Below, piece after piece: positions 1-11,270 of a stretch of DNA of 64,000 bases; within the stretch, counting starts at the first letter, position 1, and every line of letters begins with the position of its first letter. The notes under the pieces are model-generated. The model was not told the DNA's origin. It ran no database searches and saw only the letters and a program-made list of their open reading frames with translations. The stretch is taken from the NCBI GenBank assembly GCA_007570785.1, contig ML660777.1, positions 5,030,587-5,094,586 of the forward strand, given 5' to 3'. The translations under genes and the position numbers were made by a program. Source of the DNA: Antilocapra americana. Its lineage: Eukaryota > Chordata > Mammalia > Artiodactyla > Antilocapridae.

Positions 1-599
1 TGACTTTTACCTAATTGAAGTTTCTTTCTTCAAATATGAAAAATATCACTCCTTTTTTGTTGGAAATCCTCTTCTAAACTGCATTGATACATTTCACTGC
101 TTCCTTAAAGAGAAGGCATTGAATACAATTTATTGGTGACTCAGATTATCATTACTAAAATCCTTGAACTGTGTAATGATGCAGTTTTCTTTGCTATAAA
201 ACGTTTCTCTTTCCTCACAGTTACCATGTCAGACTTCACCTCAGTTATTTCCATATATTGCTACTGACATTCCTCTCACTCCCCACACAAGTTGTATCAG
301 GCCAAGAAATTATATAAAAACCAAGCGTTTAACAATGTAAACTATGAGTGGGTCACAAGCCCTCTGGAGTCAAACCTAAGCACAGTAGGGAAGGAAAAGC
401 TAGTGCCAGTGGCAAACTGAGTGTCCAGTGTGAGCCTGCCTTTGTACTGGACCACTGAAATATAACCCACCAACAAGATTCACAATAAGTATGAAAGCAT
501 CAAATTGTTAGGTTATTTCCATGACGTGATGACCATCAATTCCTAATGTACTCTCTTAACCTGACTTCCTACTGGGCCCATTCCCCGCTCCCAAATATG
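1..599. other. No recognisable feature
   Basis: AT-rich non-repetitive-looking sequence. I see no coding frame with plausible composition, no SINE or LINE motif and no simple repeat. The 61-codon frame starting at 546 has no recognisable content. Confidence 0.4.
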
Positions 600-1262
600 G
601 ACATACTCTGTGGAAGATTGAAAAAAATTTGCTACACATTCTTTGCATGTCCTCTAATCAAGAAGTATAGGCTACTTCTCAATTCCTTGAATTTGGAGTG
701 TGGCCATGAGACTGGAACTTGCTCTGGCTAATGAGACAGTAGTAAATACAATGCAAGCAGAGGTTTGAAAAGCACATCTATAAAAGAGCTTGTTACTGAG
801 GACCCTGATATCAAACATATGAAGAAGCCTGGACTTGCCTACTTATACTCCTGGAGAATAAGACCCAGGAGTCTTAGTAATCCTGGCTGAACCCAGCCCC
901 CAGCTAATCCATCAACTGACTGCAGCTACACAAATGAGCCAGGAGACAACCAACAGAAGACTGATGAGCCAATTGATAGAACTGTAAGAAATAATTAATT
1001 GTAGCTGCTTAAAAATGAAAGCAAAAGTTGTGTCTGGCTCTTTGTGACCCCATGGATGGTAGTCTACCAGGCTTCTCCATCCATGGGATTTTCCAGGTAA
1101 GAGTGCCAGACTGGGTTGCCATTTCCTTCTCCAGGGGATCCTCCCGACCCAGGGATCGAACCTGGGTCTCCCACATTGCAGGCAGACTCTGAGCCATCAG
1201 GGAAGGCCATCGCTGCTTACGCCATTAAGATCTGTAGCAGTTTCTTAAGCCACAAAACTAAC
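600..1262 (+). mobile_element. MLT1-like (ERVL-MaLR) LTR, interrupted by a SINE
   Basis: The part before 1004 and the part after 1220 join into a mammalian MaLR-type LTR. Seen: the LTR-like run around 696-760 (gagtgtggccatgagactgg and a GCAAGCAGAG motif), a late run of CCAGGAGACAACC type, then TTTCTTAAGCCACAAAACTAACTGATAG near 1233-1265, which matches the usual 3' end of MLT1 LTRs. A Bov-tA SINE splits it. A related LTR lies at 3400-3826, so this may be the 5' LTR of one old provirus. No coding capacity. The subfamily is not assigned. Confidence 0.6.
1012..1211 (-). mobile_element. Bov-tA SINE
   Basis: Reverse-complement copy of the ruminant tRNA-headed SINE. Read on the minus strand it has the tRNA-like head with box-B-like GGTTCGATCCCTGGGTCG in diverged form (1145-1165), followed by the BovB-derived body. 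Flanked by an 8 bp duplication, GCTGCTTA, at 1004-1011 and 1212-1219, which shows insertion into the MLT1-like LTR. Confidence 0.9.
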
Positions 1263-1998
1263 TGATAGAGAACTTGGTACCTAGAAGCAGCACTTTGCCA
1301 TGACAGGCTTAAAACATTCAACATCAGCTTTGGGAGCAAAGAGCAAGTGAAAAGCAGAGAGGTATTAACAAAAACCAGGAAAATGGCAGACAGACTCTTA
1401 GTGGAGGCTGGAGTAGTGATGAGGAAACCGTACAGCTGTTGGGCAAAAAGGCAACCCACATTCTTCAGCAGCAAAACAACTGGTAAAAGTGATGCCTCAT
1501 AAAGGACAGAAACTGTACACAATGAATTTTGAATCTAGCCACCAAGTTCTCCAGGCAGAAGCTTGGAAGTATTCATTGAGTGTTTCTAGCTGCATATAAG
1601 GTTCTGCAAAGACATATGGGCTGCAAAATGATTTATCCAGTTAATAAGTATTATTTTGAGAAAATAGAGAAGAACTCATGATATTGGAAAAGAAAATCTT
1701 TTATATCTCCATTCTCTGCAGCTGGAAGACAAGCTTCTCAGAGCAAGAAATGGCCTCAGAGAGAAGAGTTTTGTAAAATTTAACGTGATGCCTTGTAGCC
1801 CTTCTCAGCTGGACAGGAGGGGCCCTGAGACTCCTAGAGGCGCTGTCTCAGCAGTCTGACGCTCAGCCCAGAGTCAAGGGAGGTCTGTCTGACTTGGGAA
1901 AAAAAATTAAAAACTGCGGCTGTGGATTTTAGAGGCATGGACTCTCTGGGATAATAAGGAAATCCCCAAAGCTTTTAAGCGAGTTTTACTGACAAGCA

Positions 1999-2213
1999 TG
2001 GGCTTCCCAGGTGGCACTAGTGGTAAAGAACCTCCGGCCAATGCAGGAGATATAAGAAAAGGTGGGTTGGGAAGATCCCCTGGAGGAGGGCATGGCAACC
2101 CGATCCAGTATTCTCGCCTGGAGAATCCCACGGACAGAGGAGCCTGGCGAGCTGTGGTCCACAGAGTCACACAGAGTCAGGCACAACTGAAGCGACTTAG
2201 TGTGCACGCCTGC
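1999..2213 (+). mobile_element. Bov-tA SINE
   Basis: Full-length sense copy: CTTCCCAGGTGGC head, a promoter-like segment with an extra AAAAGGTGGG patch, then the BovB-derived tail ending near CGACTTAGTGTGC. Perfect 11 bp target duplication ACTGACAAGCA at 1988-1998 and 2214-2224. Confidence 0.93.
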
Positions 2214-2639
2214 ACTGACAAGCACAAAAGTATGACCTGAAAGAGGCAGAGATCATTCAAAGGAAAAGAGGCCTCTAGATGCTTGGGTTTTTACAAGAAT
2301 GAGGCCACAGAAATGATTTAGAAGCAAATATAAGCCATTTCTTATGGAAAAAGGAAGAATGTTTCAGAGGATAGAGCCAAGGGCAGTAGAGAGACACCAG
2401 TGAACCATTCCCAAGGAAGAGAACTGGTCCTAATCAAGGAACCTCTGCTGGCCCAGGAGTGGGGGTTGGGGGGGTACCTAACAGCACAGGCCTGGATAGA
2501 GTTCTGTGGACCCCTGAGTGCTGCCTGTATTCTGTTTCTGTAGTTTTGAGGGGTTATCTTTTGCCTTTTCATTATTATGTGTTGGGTGTGTAAAAGGAGA
2601 TAATCTGTCCATGATAAGTAAAATCTATGATTAACTATT

Positions 2640-2735
2640 GATAGATAACTAAAATATATGTTATTATATATATTGTATATGTATCATATCTATATGCAAT
2701 AGAGATACAATATATGATCGTAAAAGGTTATCTAG
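2640..2735. repeat. AT-rich low-complexity patch
   Basis: Run of alternating A/T steps (TATATATATTGTATATG and similar) with imperfect dyad symmetry. No motif beyond composition. Confidence 0.7.
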
Positions 2736-3399
2736 TTATTAGATCCACATCTAGATCCACAGATCAAGAGGATCCATATCTGATGTGCTGTATCTTAGGG
2801 GGCTCAACTGTATCCAGAAGTGATGTAGATCACCAATAACCCTCTGGACTTCAGAGGCTGATGCCTTAATGTGATAAGGCTTTTTCAAATTCTATGATAA
2901 GAGTGAATGTATCTTTATTATAGCAGAAATGTGAGTAATTTTTACCAAAGGCAGACTATATTTGATTGCACAAAAAAAAAGGCCACAAATTCTTAGCAGT
3001 ACCTTCTGATCAAGAAGTGGTGTTGATGGAAAGACATGCTCTGTTCATAAAAGTTCATCACCCTTGGTATTCTGGGGGAGTGAGGAGAAGCTTCATTGAG
3101 AGTAATTGGTTGCCTTCTCAGCAGTCACAACACAGAGGGAGGGCAGAGGGCTAGGAAACTCACAGCCCTTACAATAAATGGGCTCTGCATAGAAGCGCAG
3201 GTGCAACAGAGCCAAGAGAACACATGGAAGAAGAGGGGACCAGCCTTTGTTGAGCAGAGGTCAGCGAATCAATTGGACCTGTCTGACAAAGTGTTTTTAA
3301 CAGTTCTTTAGTGAGGGGGCACCAAAAGCTGGCAATCTATGTACTTGTATGTACACATGCTTATATTATTTGTATTAAAACAGAAAGTATCATTCTCAA

Positions 3400-3826
3400 A
3401 AAAAAAATGTAGTGTCAATTTCCCAACACTTTCAATCTGGGTTTGGCCATGAGACTTTTACAGATGGGACAACAGAAAACATGGTGCAAGCAGATGCTTT
3501 AATAGCACTAGCAGATTGGGGCTTGTGCCCTGTTACTACCAAGAACACCAAAACCTCATGTCAGGAAGCTCAGACTAGCCTCCTAGAAGATAATGACCAC
3601 ATGGAGAGACAGGCTAGACCCCCCAGGTGACCCACCCCTACATCTGTATGACTGACCTCAAAGTGAACCCATTGGAAGAACTAATCAGAATTTACTTTCT
3701 GCCAGGTACTATTGTAGAAGCTTTACATTTTGTAGATTATCTCATTTAATATTCACAATGATGAGAAATAACAATGGTGACTTAGGAGTACTTTGTTATA
3801 CTGACAGAGCTAACTGATACACCCCT
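3400..3826 (+). mobile_element. MLT1-like LTR (3' copy) containing a MIR fragment
   Basis: The segment CTGGGTTTGGCCATGAGAC (3437-3455) parallels the corresponding part of the 600-1262 LTR, and the end GAGCTAACTGATAC near 3809-3823 is the typical MLT1 3' terminus. Positions 3690-3768 are not LTR: they read as an antisense MIR 3' half (CTGCCAGGTACTATTGTAGAAG followed by CTCATTTAATATTCACAA). This would be the 3' LTR of the remnant starting at 600. Confidence 0.55.
3690..3768 (-). mobile_element. MIR SINE fragment
   Basis: Antisense match to the MIR 3' half: the 'gccaggtactattgtag' and 'tctcatttaatattcacaa' phrases occur in the consensus order and spacing. Confidence 0.7.
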
Positions 3827-4948
3827 CTTTAGGTTTCTCTATACCCCCAAATTTGTGTTCTTCTTAAAGAGCACCTAGGAGGATGACGTGACTCATGGAT
3901 AAATCATAATTCTTTGTAAGTAAAGGCTGCTGCATTTAAACCAAAGTTCATTGCTACAATTTAAACACACAAACATAAGAAACATATACCACATCATTGT
4001 CCTGATGATCATGGTCTAATCACACACCTGGGTTTTGACAGTCTACATTTACAATTTCCTGTTCATACTGTATACACACATTAATGTAAAGCATACACAT
4101 AGAAGGAGCATGTGTTTCTTAACAAGTCTGAGGACAGCCTTCCTTTCCTTTTGGGGATTGTGGTCATAAGCATGGTAAGGAGAAAAAAAAAATGATGCTA
4201 AAAAAAGACTATCTCACACACAAGCAGCCTCCACAAGAAAGACTGCAGAAGCTGTTTGATAATGCAATATGCTAAATCGAGGTTGTTGAGCCGTGGGGGC
4301 AGGACAGCACAGAGAGGCTAGGCAGCTTTAACTTTGGCTGAGTTTCAGTCTGATAAGAGGCTCTGAGAACTTGAAAAGCCAGTTTTGAAATGGAGGTAGA
4401 TAATTTAAGTGTATCATCAGTATTGTTCAAATCAGTAAAGAACACCATGTAGGCAAAATGCAACTTCCAAACATGATTCTCCTGCCATGTCCCAATCCTT
4501 TGTCACCCAAGACTGAACCAGAGACATTTGTTGCTGACTAAAAGGAATAAAAATTTGTGTGAGGTGAACCAGGTTCCTAAGGAACCTTACTAGTCTTTCA
4601 GAGGGTTTAAGGCAATCAGGATACTGCTTCCCAGCTGTAGAATCTGCTTAGAATTCCATACCCACTCAGGGCAGTGGAAGAGCATGGCAAAGTGTTCAGC
4701 CTGAGGAGAGAACTCTGCTGCCATTGGCAGTAGCCTGGGCTGCCTCACTGGTTTCAGGGTTCCTGGCAGTCAGAGAGGGCAATTCCTAACACATAAGTGC
4801 TTTGCAAATGTCTGCTGATGTCACTTTTCCTTATGTTCACCTCCTCTCTCTCTTATCTTCCACATGTATAAATACCAACTGCAGAAGATGAGGAAGAGAG
4901 TTAAATGAGACAATCCAAGCTGGGTAGGAGAGGGTGGGACAAAGTAAG
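3827..4948. other. No recognisable feature
   Basis: About 1.1 kb of sequence of moderate composition. I see no SINE, LINE or LTR pattern I can name and no plausible exon. The last part (4788-4815) faintly resembles a MIR tail but is too short to call. Confidence 0.4.
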
Positions 4949-5145
4949 AGTCGCATTGGTGGCTCAGACATTAAGGAGTCTGCCTGCAACGCGGGAGACC
5001 CTGGTTCAATCCCTGGGTCAGGAAGAGCCCCTGGAGAAGGAAATGGCAACCCACTCCAGTATTCTTGCCTGGAAAACCCAAAGGATGGAGGAGCCTGGCA
5101 GGCTACAGTCCATGGGGTTACAAAGAGTCTGACGACTGAGTGACT
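4949..5145 (+). mobile_element. Bov-tA SINE
   Basis: Sense copy with head GCATTGGTGGCTCAGACATT, box-B-like GGTTCAATCCCTGGGTCAGG at 5003-5022, and the usual BovB-derived half ending in GACTGAGTGACTT. No convincing target duplication; it abuts an L1 tail on the right. Confidence 0.92.
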
Positions 5146-5155
5146 TCATTTCACT

Positions 5156-5388
5156 ACTGACATATACACACTATCATGTGTAAAATAAACAGCTAGTGGG
5201 AAGTTGCTGTGTAACACAGGGAGCTTAGCCCGGTACTCTGTGATGACCTAGAGGGGTGGGATGAGGAGGTGGTGAGAGAGAGGCTCTAGAGGGCGGGGAT
5301 ATGTATATAATAATGGCCGATTCACTTACTGTATGGCAGAAACCAACACAACATTGTAAAGTAATTATCTTCCAACTAAAAAAAAAAG
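5156..5388 (+). mobile_element. L1 3' UTR (artiodactyl L1)
   Basis: Contains the AGTGGGAAGTTGCTGTGTAAC block, a G-rich polypurine section (5250-5300) and the terminal GGCAGAAACCAACACAACATTG followed by an A run. A 5'-truncated insertion with no coding part. A second copy of the same type is at 48107-48346. Confidence 0.85.
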
Positions 5389-5752
5389 CTCTTAGAAGAG
5401 TGTCCAGCAGAGAGTAAGCACTCTGTATATGTGCTCTATTATCATCTATTCTGTGATTTTTAATTCACTCAAAAACTAATGCAGATTCAGTAACTATCAG
5501 TACAAATAGTGCACTGGCTGATATACCACTAACAGTTTACTACTAACATCTTGTTACTAATATCATAATCATAAGTGAACTCTAATACCCATGGGCCAGC
5601 AGATTATTTAAGGTTTTCTTTGTAAAAGTCTCTCTCCTTTTCTCTGATTATGAAAGCAACTCTTGCTCTTTGAAACAATGAAGAAGAAATAATCCAATGA
5701 TACAGAATTGTTTTACATAGAAAGTAAAAACGTCTCATCATTTAATATCACT
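5389..5752. other. No recognisable feature
   Basis: AT-rich. No repeat or coding signal seen. Confidence 0.4.
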
Positions 5753-5766
5753 ATATATAATAACTA

Positions 5767-5952
5767 GGACTTCCCTGGTAGCTCAGCAGTAATGCAGGAG
5801 ACACAGATTCAGTCCCTGGTCCAGGAATATCCCGTGGAGAAGGAAATGGCAACCCACTCTAGTATCTTGGCTGGAGGACCTCATAGACAGAGGAACCTGG
5901 AGGGCTACAGTCCATAGGGTTGCAAAGAGTAGGACACGACTTAGCAACAACA
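5767..5952 (+). mobile_element. Bov-tA SINE
   Basis: Sense copy with a shortened head (GTAGCTCAGCAGTAATGCAGG; about 20 bases of the tRNA-like part are missing) and tail GACACGACTTAGCAACAACA. A perfect 14 bp duplication ATATATAATAACTA-type (ATATATAATAACTA minus its first two bases at the left edge) lies at 5753-5766 and 5953-5966. Confidence 0.92.
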
Positions 5953-6233
5953 ATATATAATAACTATAACATAACCAATGATTGAAGTCTAATACATAGT
6001 CTTCCAGACTCTCTTCTATTCGAGAAGGCTGTGAATGCTTAACAGTATCCAGAAGAACTGACCCTGATTACAAACTATGGAATATTTTTCTGGTAAACTG
6101 CAAGAGTTCTCTAGGGGTTTATTCCTGCCAGGGGACCACCGTACTTTCTACCACCAACATTTTTGTGCAGGTGATATCAGGTAAAAATGGAACAACCTGG
6201 AAAAGGAAACAAAATTCTTTTTAAAAAAAGAGA

Positions 6234-6408
6234 GGGGACTTCCTTGGCGGTTCAGTGGTTAACACTTCACCTTCTAACACAAGGGGTGTAGGTTCGATAC
6301 CTGATGGGGAGGATAAGATCCCACATGCCTCGAGGCAGAAAAAAAAAATACCCCAAAACACCATAAAACAGAAGCAGTATTTTAACAAATTCAATAAAGA
6401 CTTAATTT
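6234..6408 (+). mobile_element. CHR-type tRNA SINE
   Basis: Starts GGGGACTTCCTTGGCGG with GTTCGATACCTGATGGGG as the box-B-like segment, then a tail with ACATAAAACAGAAGCA-like and CAAATTCAATAAAGAC, the hallmark 3' end of the CHR-2 group. It differs from Bov-tA by lacking the BovB-derived half. Confidence 0.85.
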
Positions 6409-6774
6409 TTTTTTTAAAAGAATGAGAGAATCCTTGTGTTTTACTTTCATGTTCAAGAATCCCAAAGTGGGATACTGAGGACTGGTATCTTCAGGATTCA
6501 GTGTTTATAAAGTCAGTGGCCAGGCTTTCTTTCAGGAACAGATGAACAATTTTAATTCAGTAAACATCTTCTAAACACCTCCCTCATAAATGTCTATAAA
6601 GATAAGCCCTGTTCCTCACCCCACCCCAGGTTTTGTTGTTGGTCGGGGAGGGGTTTGTTTTACTTTGCAAGAGCATTCAAGGAAGAGTCTAGCTCATCAG
6701 CTAACTGCCTTGGGTCCTAAAACCAAATGAGGGGTGGGAGGATGAATGCTCCCTTAGGTGTCAAAGGCTTCCTG

Positions 6775-6925
6775 TCTCTAACGCTAGCTGTATAAAGTGG
6801 ATGGAGACATTTCATATCTCTGAGCGTCAGTTTCTCCATTGGTAAAACGGTAATGACACTACCTATAAGGGTTTCTTTTTCTGATAATTAAATGAGGTTT
6901 AAAATGTATATAAAAGCACTCTGTA
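6775..6925 (+). mobile_element. MIR SINE
   Basis: Contains CTCTGAGCGTCAGTTTCTCC, GGTAAAACGGTAATGAC, and AAATGAGG followed by AAAAGCACTCTGTAAA in MIR order. Old, diverged, non-coding. Confidence 0.8.
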
Positions 6926-6955
6926 AATTTTTAAGTATTTTACAATCATGATATT

Positions 6956-7187
6956 GTGTGCTCAGTCGCTTCAGTCATGTCCAAGTCTTTGCGACTCCAT
7001 AGACTGTAGCTCGCCAGGCTCCTCTATCCACAGGATTTTCCAGGCAAGAATACTGGAGGGGGTTGCCATGCCCTCCTCGAGGGGAATCTTCCCCACCCAG
7101 GAATCGAACTCTTGTCTCTTCCATCTCCAGCACTGCCAGATGGGTTTTTTTTTTTACCACTAGCGCCACCTGGGAAACCCACAAAGG
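6956..7187 (-). mobile_element. Bov-tA SINE
   Basis: Antisense copy beginning GTGTGCTCAGTCGCTTCAG and ending CCACCTGGGAAACCC. It has a T11 expansion (about 7145-7155) in the head region. Target duplication TGATATT at 6949-6955 and 7188-7194. Confidence 0.92.
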
Positions 7188-7393
7188 TGATATTAGGAGT
7201 TACAGCTTTGCACACTTTCCATCCATAATCAGTTTATTTCACAAGGTAGTTTATTCAAAATACTTCAAGTACTACTCTTTAAGAAACCCATACAGACCAA
7301 GTGATTTTAAATAATCCTATAAAACCAAACAACTATTCTGATATCATTTTCTATATTATTCCTATAACTCAGGTGACAGAATACTAATGCCCT

Positions 7394-8065
7394 AGATTCA
7401 ACATTAAAAAAACTAAGATCATGGCATCTGGTCCCATTACTTCATGGCAAATAGAAGAGGGGAAAGTGGAAACAGCGACAGACTTTATTTTTGGGGGGGG
7501 GGCTCTAAAATCACTGCAGATGATGACTGCCACATGAAATTAAGATGCTTGCTCCTTGGAAGGAAAGTTATGAAAACCCAGATAGTGTATTAAAAAGCAG
7601 AAACCACTTTGCTGACGAAGGTCAATATAGTCAAAGCTGTGGTTTTTCCAGTACTCACGTACGGATGTGATAGCTGAACCATAAAGACGGCTGAGAGCCA
7701 AAAAATTGATGCTTTCGAATTGTGGTGCTGGAGAAGACTCTTGAGAGTCCCTTGGACAGGAAGGAGATCAAACCAGTCAATCCAAAAGAAAATCAACCCT
7801 GAATATTCACTGGAAGGACTGATGCTGATGCTGAAGCTGAAGCTCTGTGAGCCACCTATGTGAAGAGGTGACTCGTTGGAAATGGCCTTGCTGCTGGGAA
7901 AGATTGAAGGCAAAAGGAGAAGGGGGCAGCAGAAGATGAGATGATTAGACAGCATCACCAACTCAATGGACATGAAATTGAGCAAACTCCAGGAGACAGT
8001 GAAGGACAGGGAAGCCTGGTGTGCTGCAGTCCATGGGATAGCAGAGAGGTGGATATGACTGATTG
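7394..8065 (+). mobile_element. BovB (RTE) LINE 3' end, ORF2 C-terminal part decayed
   Basis: Sense BovB covering the region downstream of the catalytic reverse-transcriptase motifs to the 3' end. DNA phrases such as AAGATCATGGCATCTGGTCC (7416-7435) and GAGAAGACTCTTGAGAGTCC are diagnostic. The frame is broken many times, including a run of nine Gs at 7494-7502 and an in-frame TAG after GTACGGATGTGA. No intact product. It ends in a CA microsatellite. Confidence 0.93.
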
Positions 8066-8107
8066 ACACACACACACACACGCACACACACGCACACACA
8101 CGCACAC
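8066..8107 (+). repeat. (CA)n microsatellite with CG interruptions
   Basis: About 42 bp of CA repeats with three regularly spaced CG steps, directly at the 3' end of the BovB copy. BovB ends often carry a short tandem repeat, so this probably grew from the element's tail. Confidence 0.95.
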
Positions 8108-8458
8108 ATTTAAAGATCTATATTCTGGGTAAAACAGCAAATTGAACATTACTTTTGTTTTCTTCCAAAATTCCACTAAAGGAACTTTGGAAAAAGCATA
8201 CACCAACAAGATAAAGAACGAGATAGAAGAAAGCAGCAACAAAATTTCAGAATTTGTAAAGCTAATGGGCCAATGGTAACTAATTCAGCAGATTCAAGAA
8301 AGTCGAATCCTAAGCAAAAAGTAGAGAAGACCAAGAAATGATTATACCATAAGCAAGTACTCAAAGGGTTAGGAACCAGAACTGATAGCTGAGGACAGAA
8401 AAGGAGGCAGTGGCAGCAAGGTAATAACAAATATGTTTGGTTAGACGCTTTCTTAAAA
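8108..8458. other. Unassigned sequence, possibly old repeat
   Basis: Purine-rich, no coding signal. Together with 8667-9560 its style suggests one very old interspersed element, but I cannot name it. Confidence 0.25.
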
Positions 8459-8468
8459 AGTGAATGTA

Positions 8469-8656
8469 GGGATTCCTCCAGTGGTTCAGTGGCTGAACCC
8501 CACACTCCCAGGGCAGGAGGCCTGGTCAGAGAACTAGATCCCACATGCCACAGCTAAGAACTTGCAGGCTGCAGCTAAAAGAGTTCCATGCTGCTACTAA
8601 GACCCGGCACAACCAAAGAGATAAAAATGTTTATAAAAATATTTTTTTAAAAAAGA
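8469..8656 (+). mobile_element. CHR-type tRNA SINE
   Basis: GGGATTCCTCCAGTGGTTCAG head, then ACTAGATCCCACATGCCAC and the CTAAGACCCGGCACAACC block, followed by an A/T tail. Flanking duplication AGTGAATGTA (8459-8468) versus AGTGAGTGTA (8657-8666), one mismatch. Confidence 0.88.
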
Positions 8657-8666
8657 AGTGAGTGTA

Positions 8667-9884
8667 TCCTACTGTGGCAGGAGAGTAGCAAGGCTAGAAT
8701 CTGAACCGAGACTGGGTTAGAGATGACCACCTAAAGAGAAGATGTTTAAGTGAATGTCTTCATTCACCGATTGTTCAGCACACTGACCTGCAGGAGAATA
8801 GAAGACCTTTTTCCATAAAGTAGAAAGAAAGAAAAAGAAGCAAAAAATAATAGGATAGATGGGACTTTAGGAATCCAACCATTTAAGTTCAAATTCCAAA
8901 TAACAGGAATTCCAGAGAGAAAGAAATAGATCACCTAAAAAGCATTGAAGGTCAAAACAACTTAAAACACCTTTTAAGCTTTTGTGGAAGATGTATTTTT
9001 AACCCAGAGTTTAGTCAAACCATCAATCAAAGGTGAAGGTAAAATAAAGACATTTTCAGATTTACAAAGTCTACAAACATTTTTTAGCTCCTCTGTTCTC
9101 CTTCTCAGGAAGAAGCTGAGGAATATGTTCCAACAAAAGAAAGAAATGAAGCAGAAAAATAATACAGAATAAAGACTCCTAACAAGTTCAAACAGAGGAG
9201 AGAGGCAAAGGTATCCCAGGATAATGGCAAAGGGAGACAAAGATGATGGCTAGGAACCTGGCTGAAAGGATCCTCTGTCTGGATGAGGTGAATAGGTGGC
9301 CAGAGAGATTTCTTCAGGAAGATAAAACCAATAGAATTTCTGAGGAGTCAAAATATCAAGAGGAGATTTAGACCACGTGGCGTTGAGTAGGTTGTAAGTG
9401 TAAATAAAACTAACAGCAACAACAGAAAAACACAATTAACTTCTAGAAAAGCAAAAAGAAATATGTAGTTACAGGAAAGTAATCAAGGCTCAGTTGTGAT
9501 TGGCATTTTCATAATCATAAAAATATAATCACAGAACACTGGCCTAACCAAGTATAATGGAATTGTGTTGGGAGAATGGGACAGGAGGAGTGTATGTCTG
9601 TGGAAAAAAGGTGTGAAAGTGAATTAAAACACCATCTTCCACACAGAGAAGTCAATAAATAGGCCACACCGAAAACAAAACAGAAAACAATCAAGAAATC
9701 CTGACAGAAGTGTGTTATTCAGAGACACGAATACATACACTAAAAGAAACAGCAGAAATAGTCACAAGTAGCTGCGTTTGGGAAGGGGAAGTAAAATAGA
9801 CTTTTTGTCATTAGATTTTTCTTATTAAATGTTTTATGGAACTAGTTCACTCTAATTATGTAAGTTTGATGAAATTAAAAACTA
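8667..9884. other. No assignable feature
   Basis: About 1.2 kb, A-rich on this strand. The part 9060-9310 reads like a decayed old repeat of unknown family. Short frames at 8974-9240 on either strand have low-complexity Phe/Ser/Lys-rich translations and are not credible genes. Confidence 0.3.
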
Positions 9885-9976
9885 GAGAGAGACAGAAGGA
9901 AGAAGGAAGTGGGGCAGGAAGGGAGGGAGAAGAGGAGGGTGGGAGGGGAGAAAGCAGGAAGGAAGAAAGAAGGAGG
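9885..9976 (+). repeat. GA-rich polypurine tract
   Basis: About 90 bases almost free of pyrimidines, built from GGAAG, GGGAGG and AGAAGG units. Such tracts can adopt triplex structure; nothing shows that this one does so. Confidence 0.9.
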
Positions 9977-10362
9977 CTTTCTAGAAATCCACAACGCCGA
10001 TCCAAAGGGCAATGATATGAAGTTATGAGTTTGGCTTGGGGTTAACCAGAAGCTCTCTAGGAACCCTCTGTCTTGTCTGCTCACTTCCTTCTCGTGTCGA
10101 CCTTTCTTTACAGGTTCTGCTGTAGCGGTGACACTTAGACACAGTCGTAAGTGAAATCTGAAACTCTTCTCAAGTGAATATTTTGACTGAACTAAACCCA
10201 AAATTCCTGACAGAGTTAAAAAATAAATCTGAAAACAAAAGTGATCCTAAAATAAAACTCAAATAACAAATGGTTCATTTTTTTAGAAATTGGAAAGAAC
10301 ACAACCCTGGTGAAGCAGAGGAAGCCCCGCAGATATGAACGCCTATTACAAGACAGTCATTC
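9977..10362. other. No recognisable feature
   Basis: No repeat or coding pattern seen. The minus-strand 108-codon frame at 9875-10201 mostly reads the antisense of the GA tract and is rejected. Confidence 0.4.
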
Positions 10363-10372
10363 AAAGTGTGAT

Positions 10373-10497
10373 CCCTGGAGAAGGAAATGGCAACCCATGC
10401 CAGTATTCTGGCTTGGAGCATCCCATGGACAGAGAAGCCTGGTGGGCTACTGTTCATGGAGTCACTGAGTCAGACACGACTGAGTGACTAAGCACAC
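10373..10497 (+). mobile_element. BovA SINE half (no tRNA head)
   Basis: Only the BovB-derived part is present, from CCTGGAGAAGGAAATGGC to ACTGAGTGACTAAGC. The flanks AAAGTGTGAT (10363-10372) and AAAGGTGTGAT (10498-10508) look like a target duplication with one inserted base. Confidence 0.88.
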
Positions 10498-10508
10498 AAA
10501 GGTGTGAT

Positions 10509-10824
10509 ACTTTCGCAGACATGAAAAGTCGATAAATGGGCATGAATAAAACAAGAAGAAATAAACCAATGATATATAAAATGTTAGTTTATGAAGAAGC
10601 AGCCACTGGAAAATAATAGGAGAGGAAAGAATCTAAGCAACTAGAATGCTGTAACTGACGGGCAAGAATTTATTATAAAAGGGAATTTATTTGTCTCTAA
10701 TCCTTATCACAGACCCCATAATATACCTCAGAAACATGAGAGAGTTAAAAATGCAAACATCAATAACACTAACATTAATAGAAAATAAAATGGAGTATTT
10801 ATCAGTACTCTGGCATAATGAAAA
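10509..10824. other. No recognisable feature
   Basis: AT-rich, nothing seen. Confidence 0.4.
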
Positions 10825-11270
10825 CTTTAAACTGGACTGGAGGTTGTAGGGGAATTCACACACAAAAAAAGATAATCAAATGTGACTACATAAAATTTGA
10901 AAATTCTGTGCAACAAAAATAATAATAAATATTAAAAATCAAAGCAAGAGACCAGAAGAAAATATTTGCACAAAACATAAAAGACATTAGGTAGACATAC
11001 AATGTTATGTGAATACACAATCTTAACCAGAAAGAAAATAACATGACAAAATAAATTGAGGAAAACATATAAAAAGACAATTGCAGGAAACAAAATATTC
11101 TCAATAAAAATATGAAATGACAAAATCTGCTCTTTAGCAAATAAATACAAATTAAAAATAAGATACTACTTTAGACTAACAAGATAGAAATAAGAGAGAA
11201 AAAACCCCACAATACAAGGTTTATTGATGCTTTAGTTACCAGATGGAAAGAACAAAATTGAAAATATTTA
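10825..11270 (+). mobile_element. Old L1/HAL1 ORF2 C-terminal remnant
   Basis: A-rich sense strand with TGACTACATAAAATTTGAAA, TTCTGTGCAACAAAA, GAAAATATTTGCACAAA and later AAATACAAATTAAAAATAAG and GATACTACTTTAGAC in the order of old mammalian L1 ORF2 ends. Heavily decayed, without an open frame. L1M and HAL1 cannot be separated by eye. Confidence 0.6.

Larger units (their letters stand above)
1263..3399 (+). mobile_element. Probable internal remnant of the MaLR element
   Basis: This stretch lies between two MLT1-like LTRs in the same orientation and directly follows the first LTR. Its wording (for example around 1270-1480 and 2225-2570) resembles decayed MaLR internal sequence, but I cannot place individual segments. 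No open frame of note. It contains a Bov-tA SINE (1999-2213) and an AT-rich patch (2640-2735). Assignment rests mainly on position. Confidence 0.35.

Noticed and set aside
9875..10201. 108-codon minus-strand frame
   Set aside because: Much of it is the Ser/Leu/Pro-rich antisense of a GA tract.
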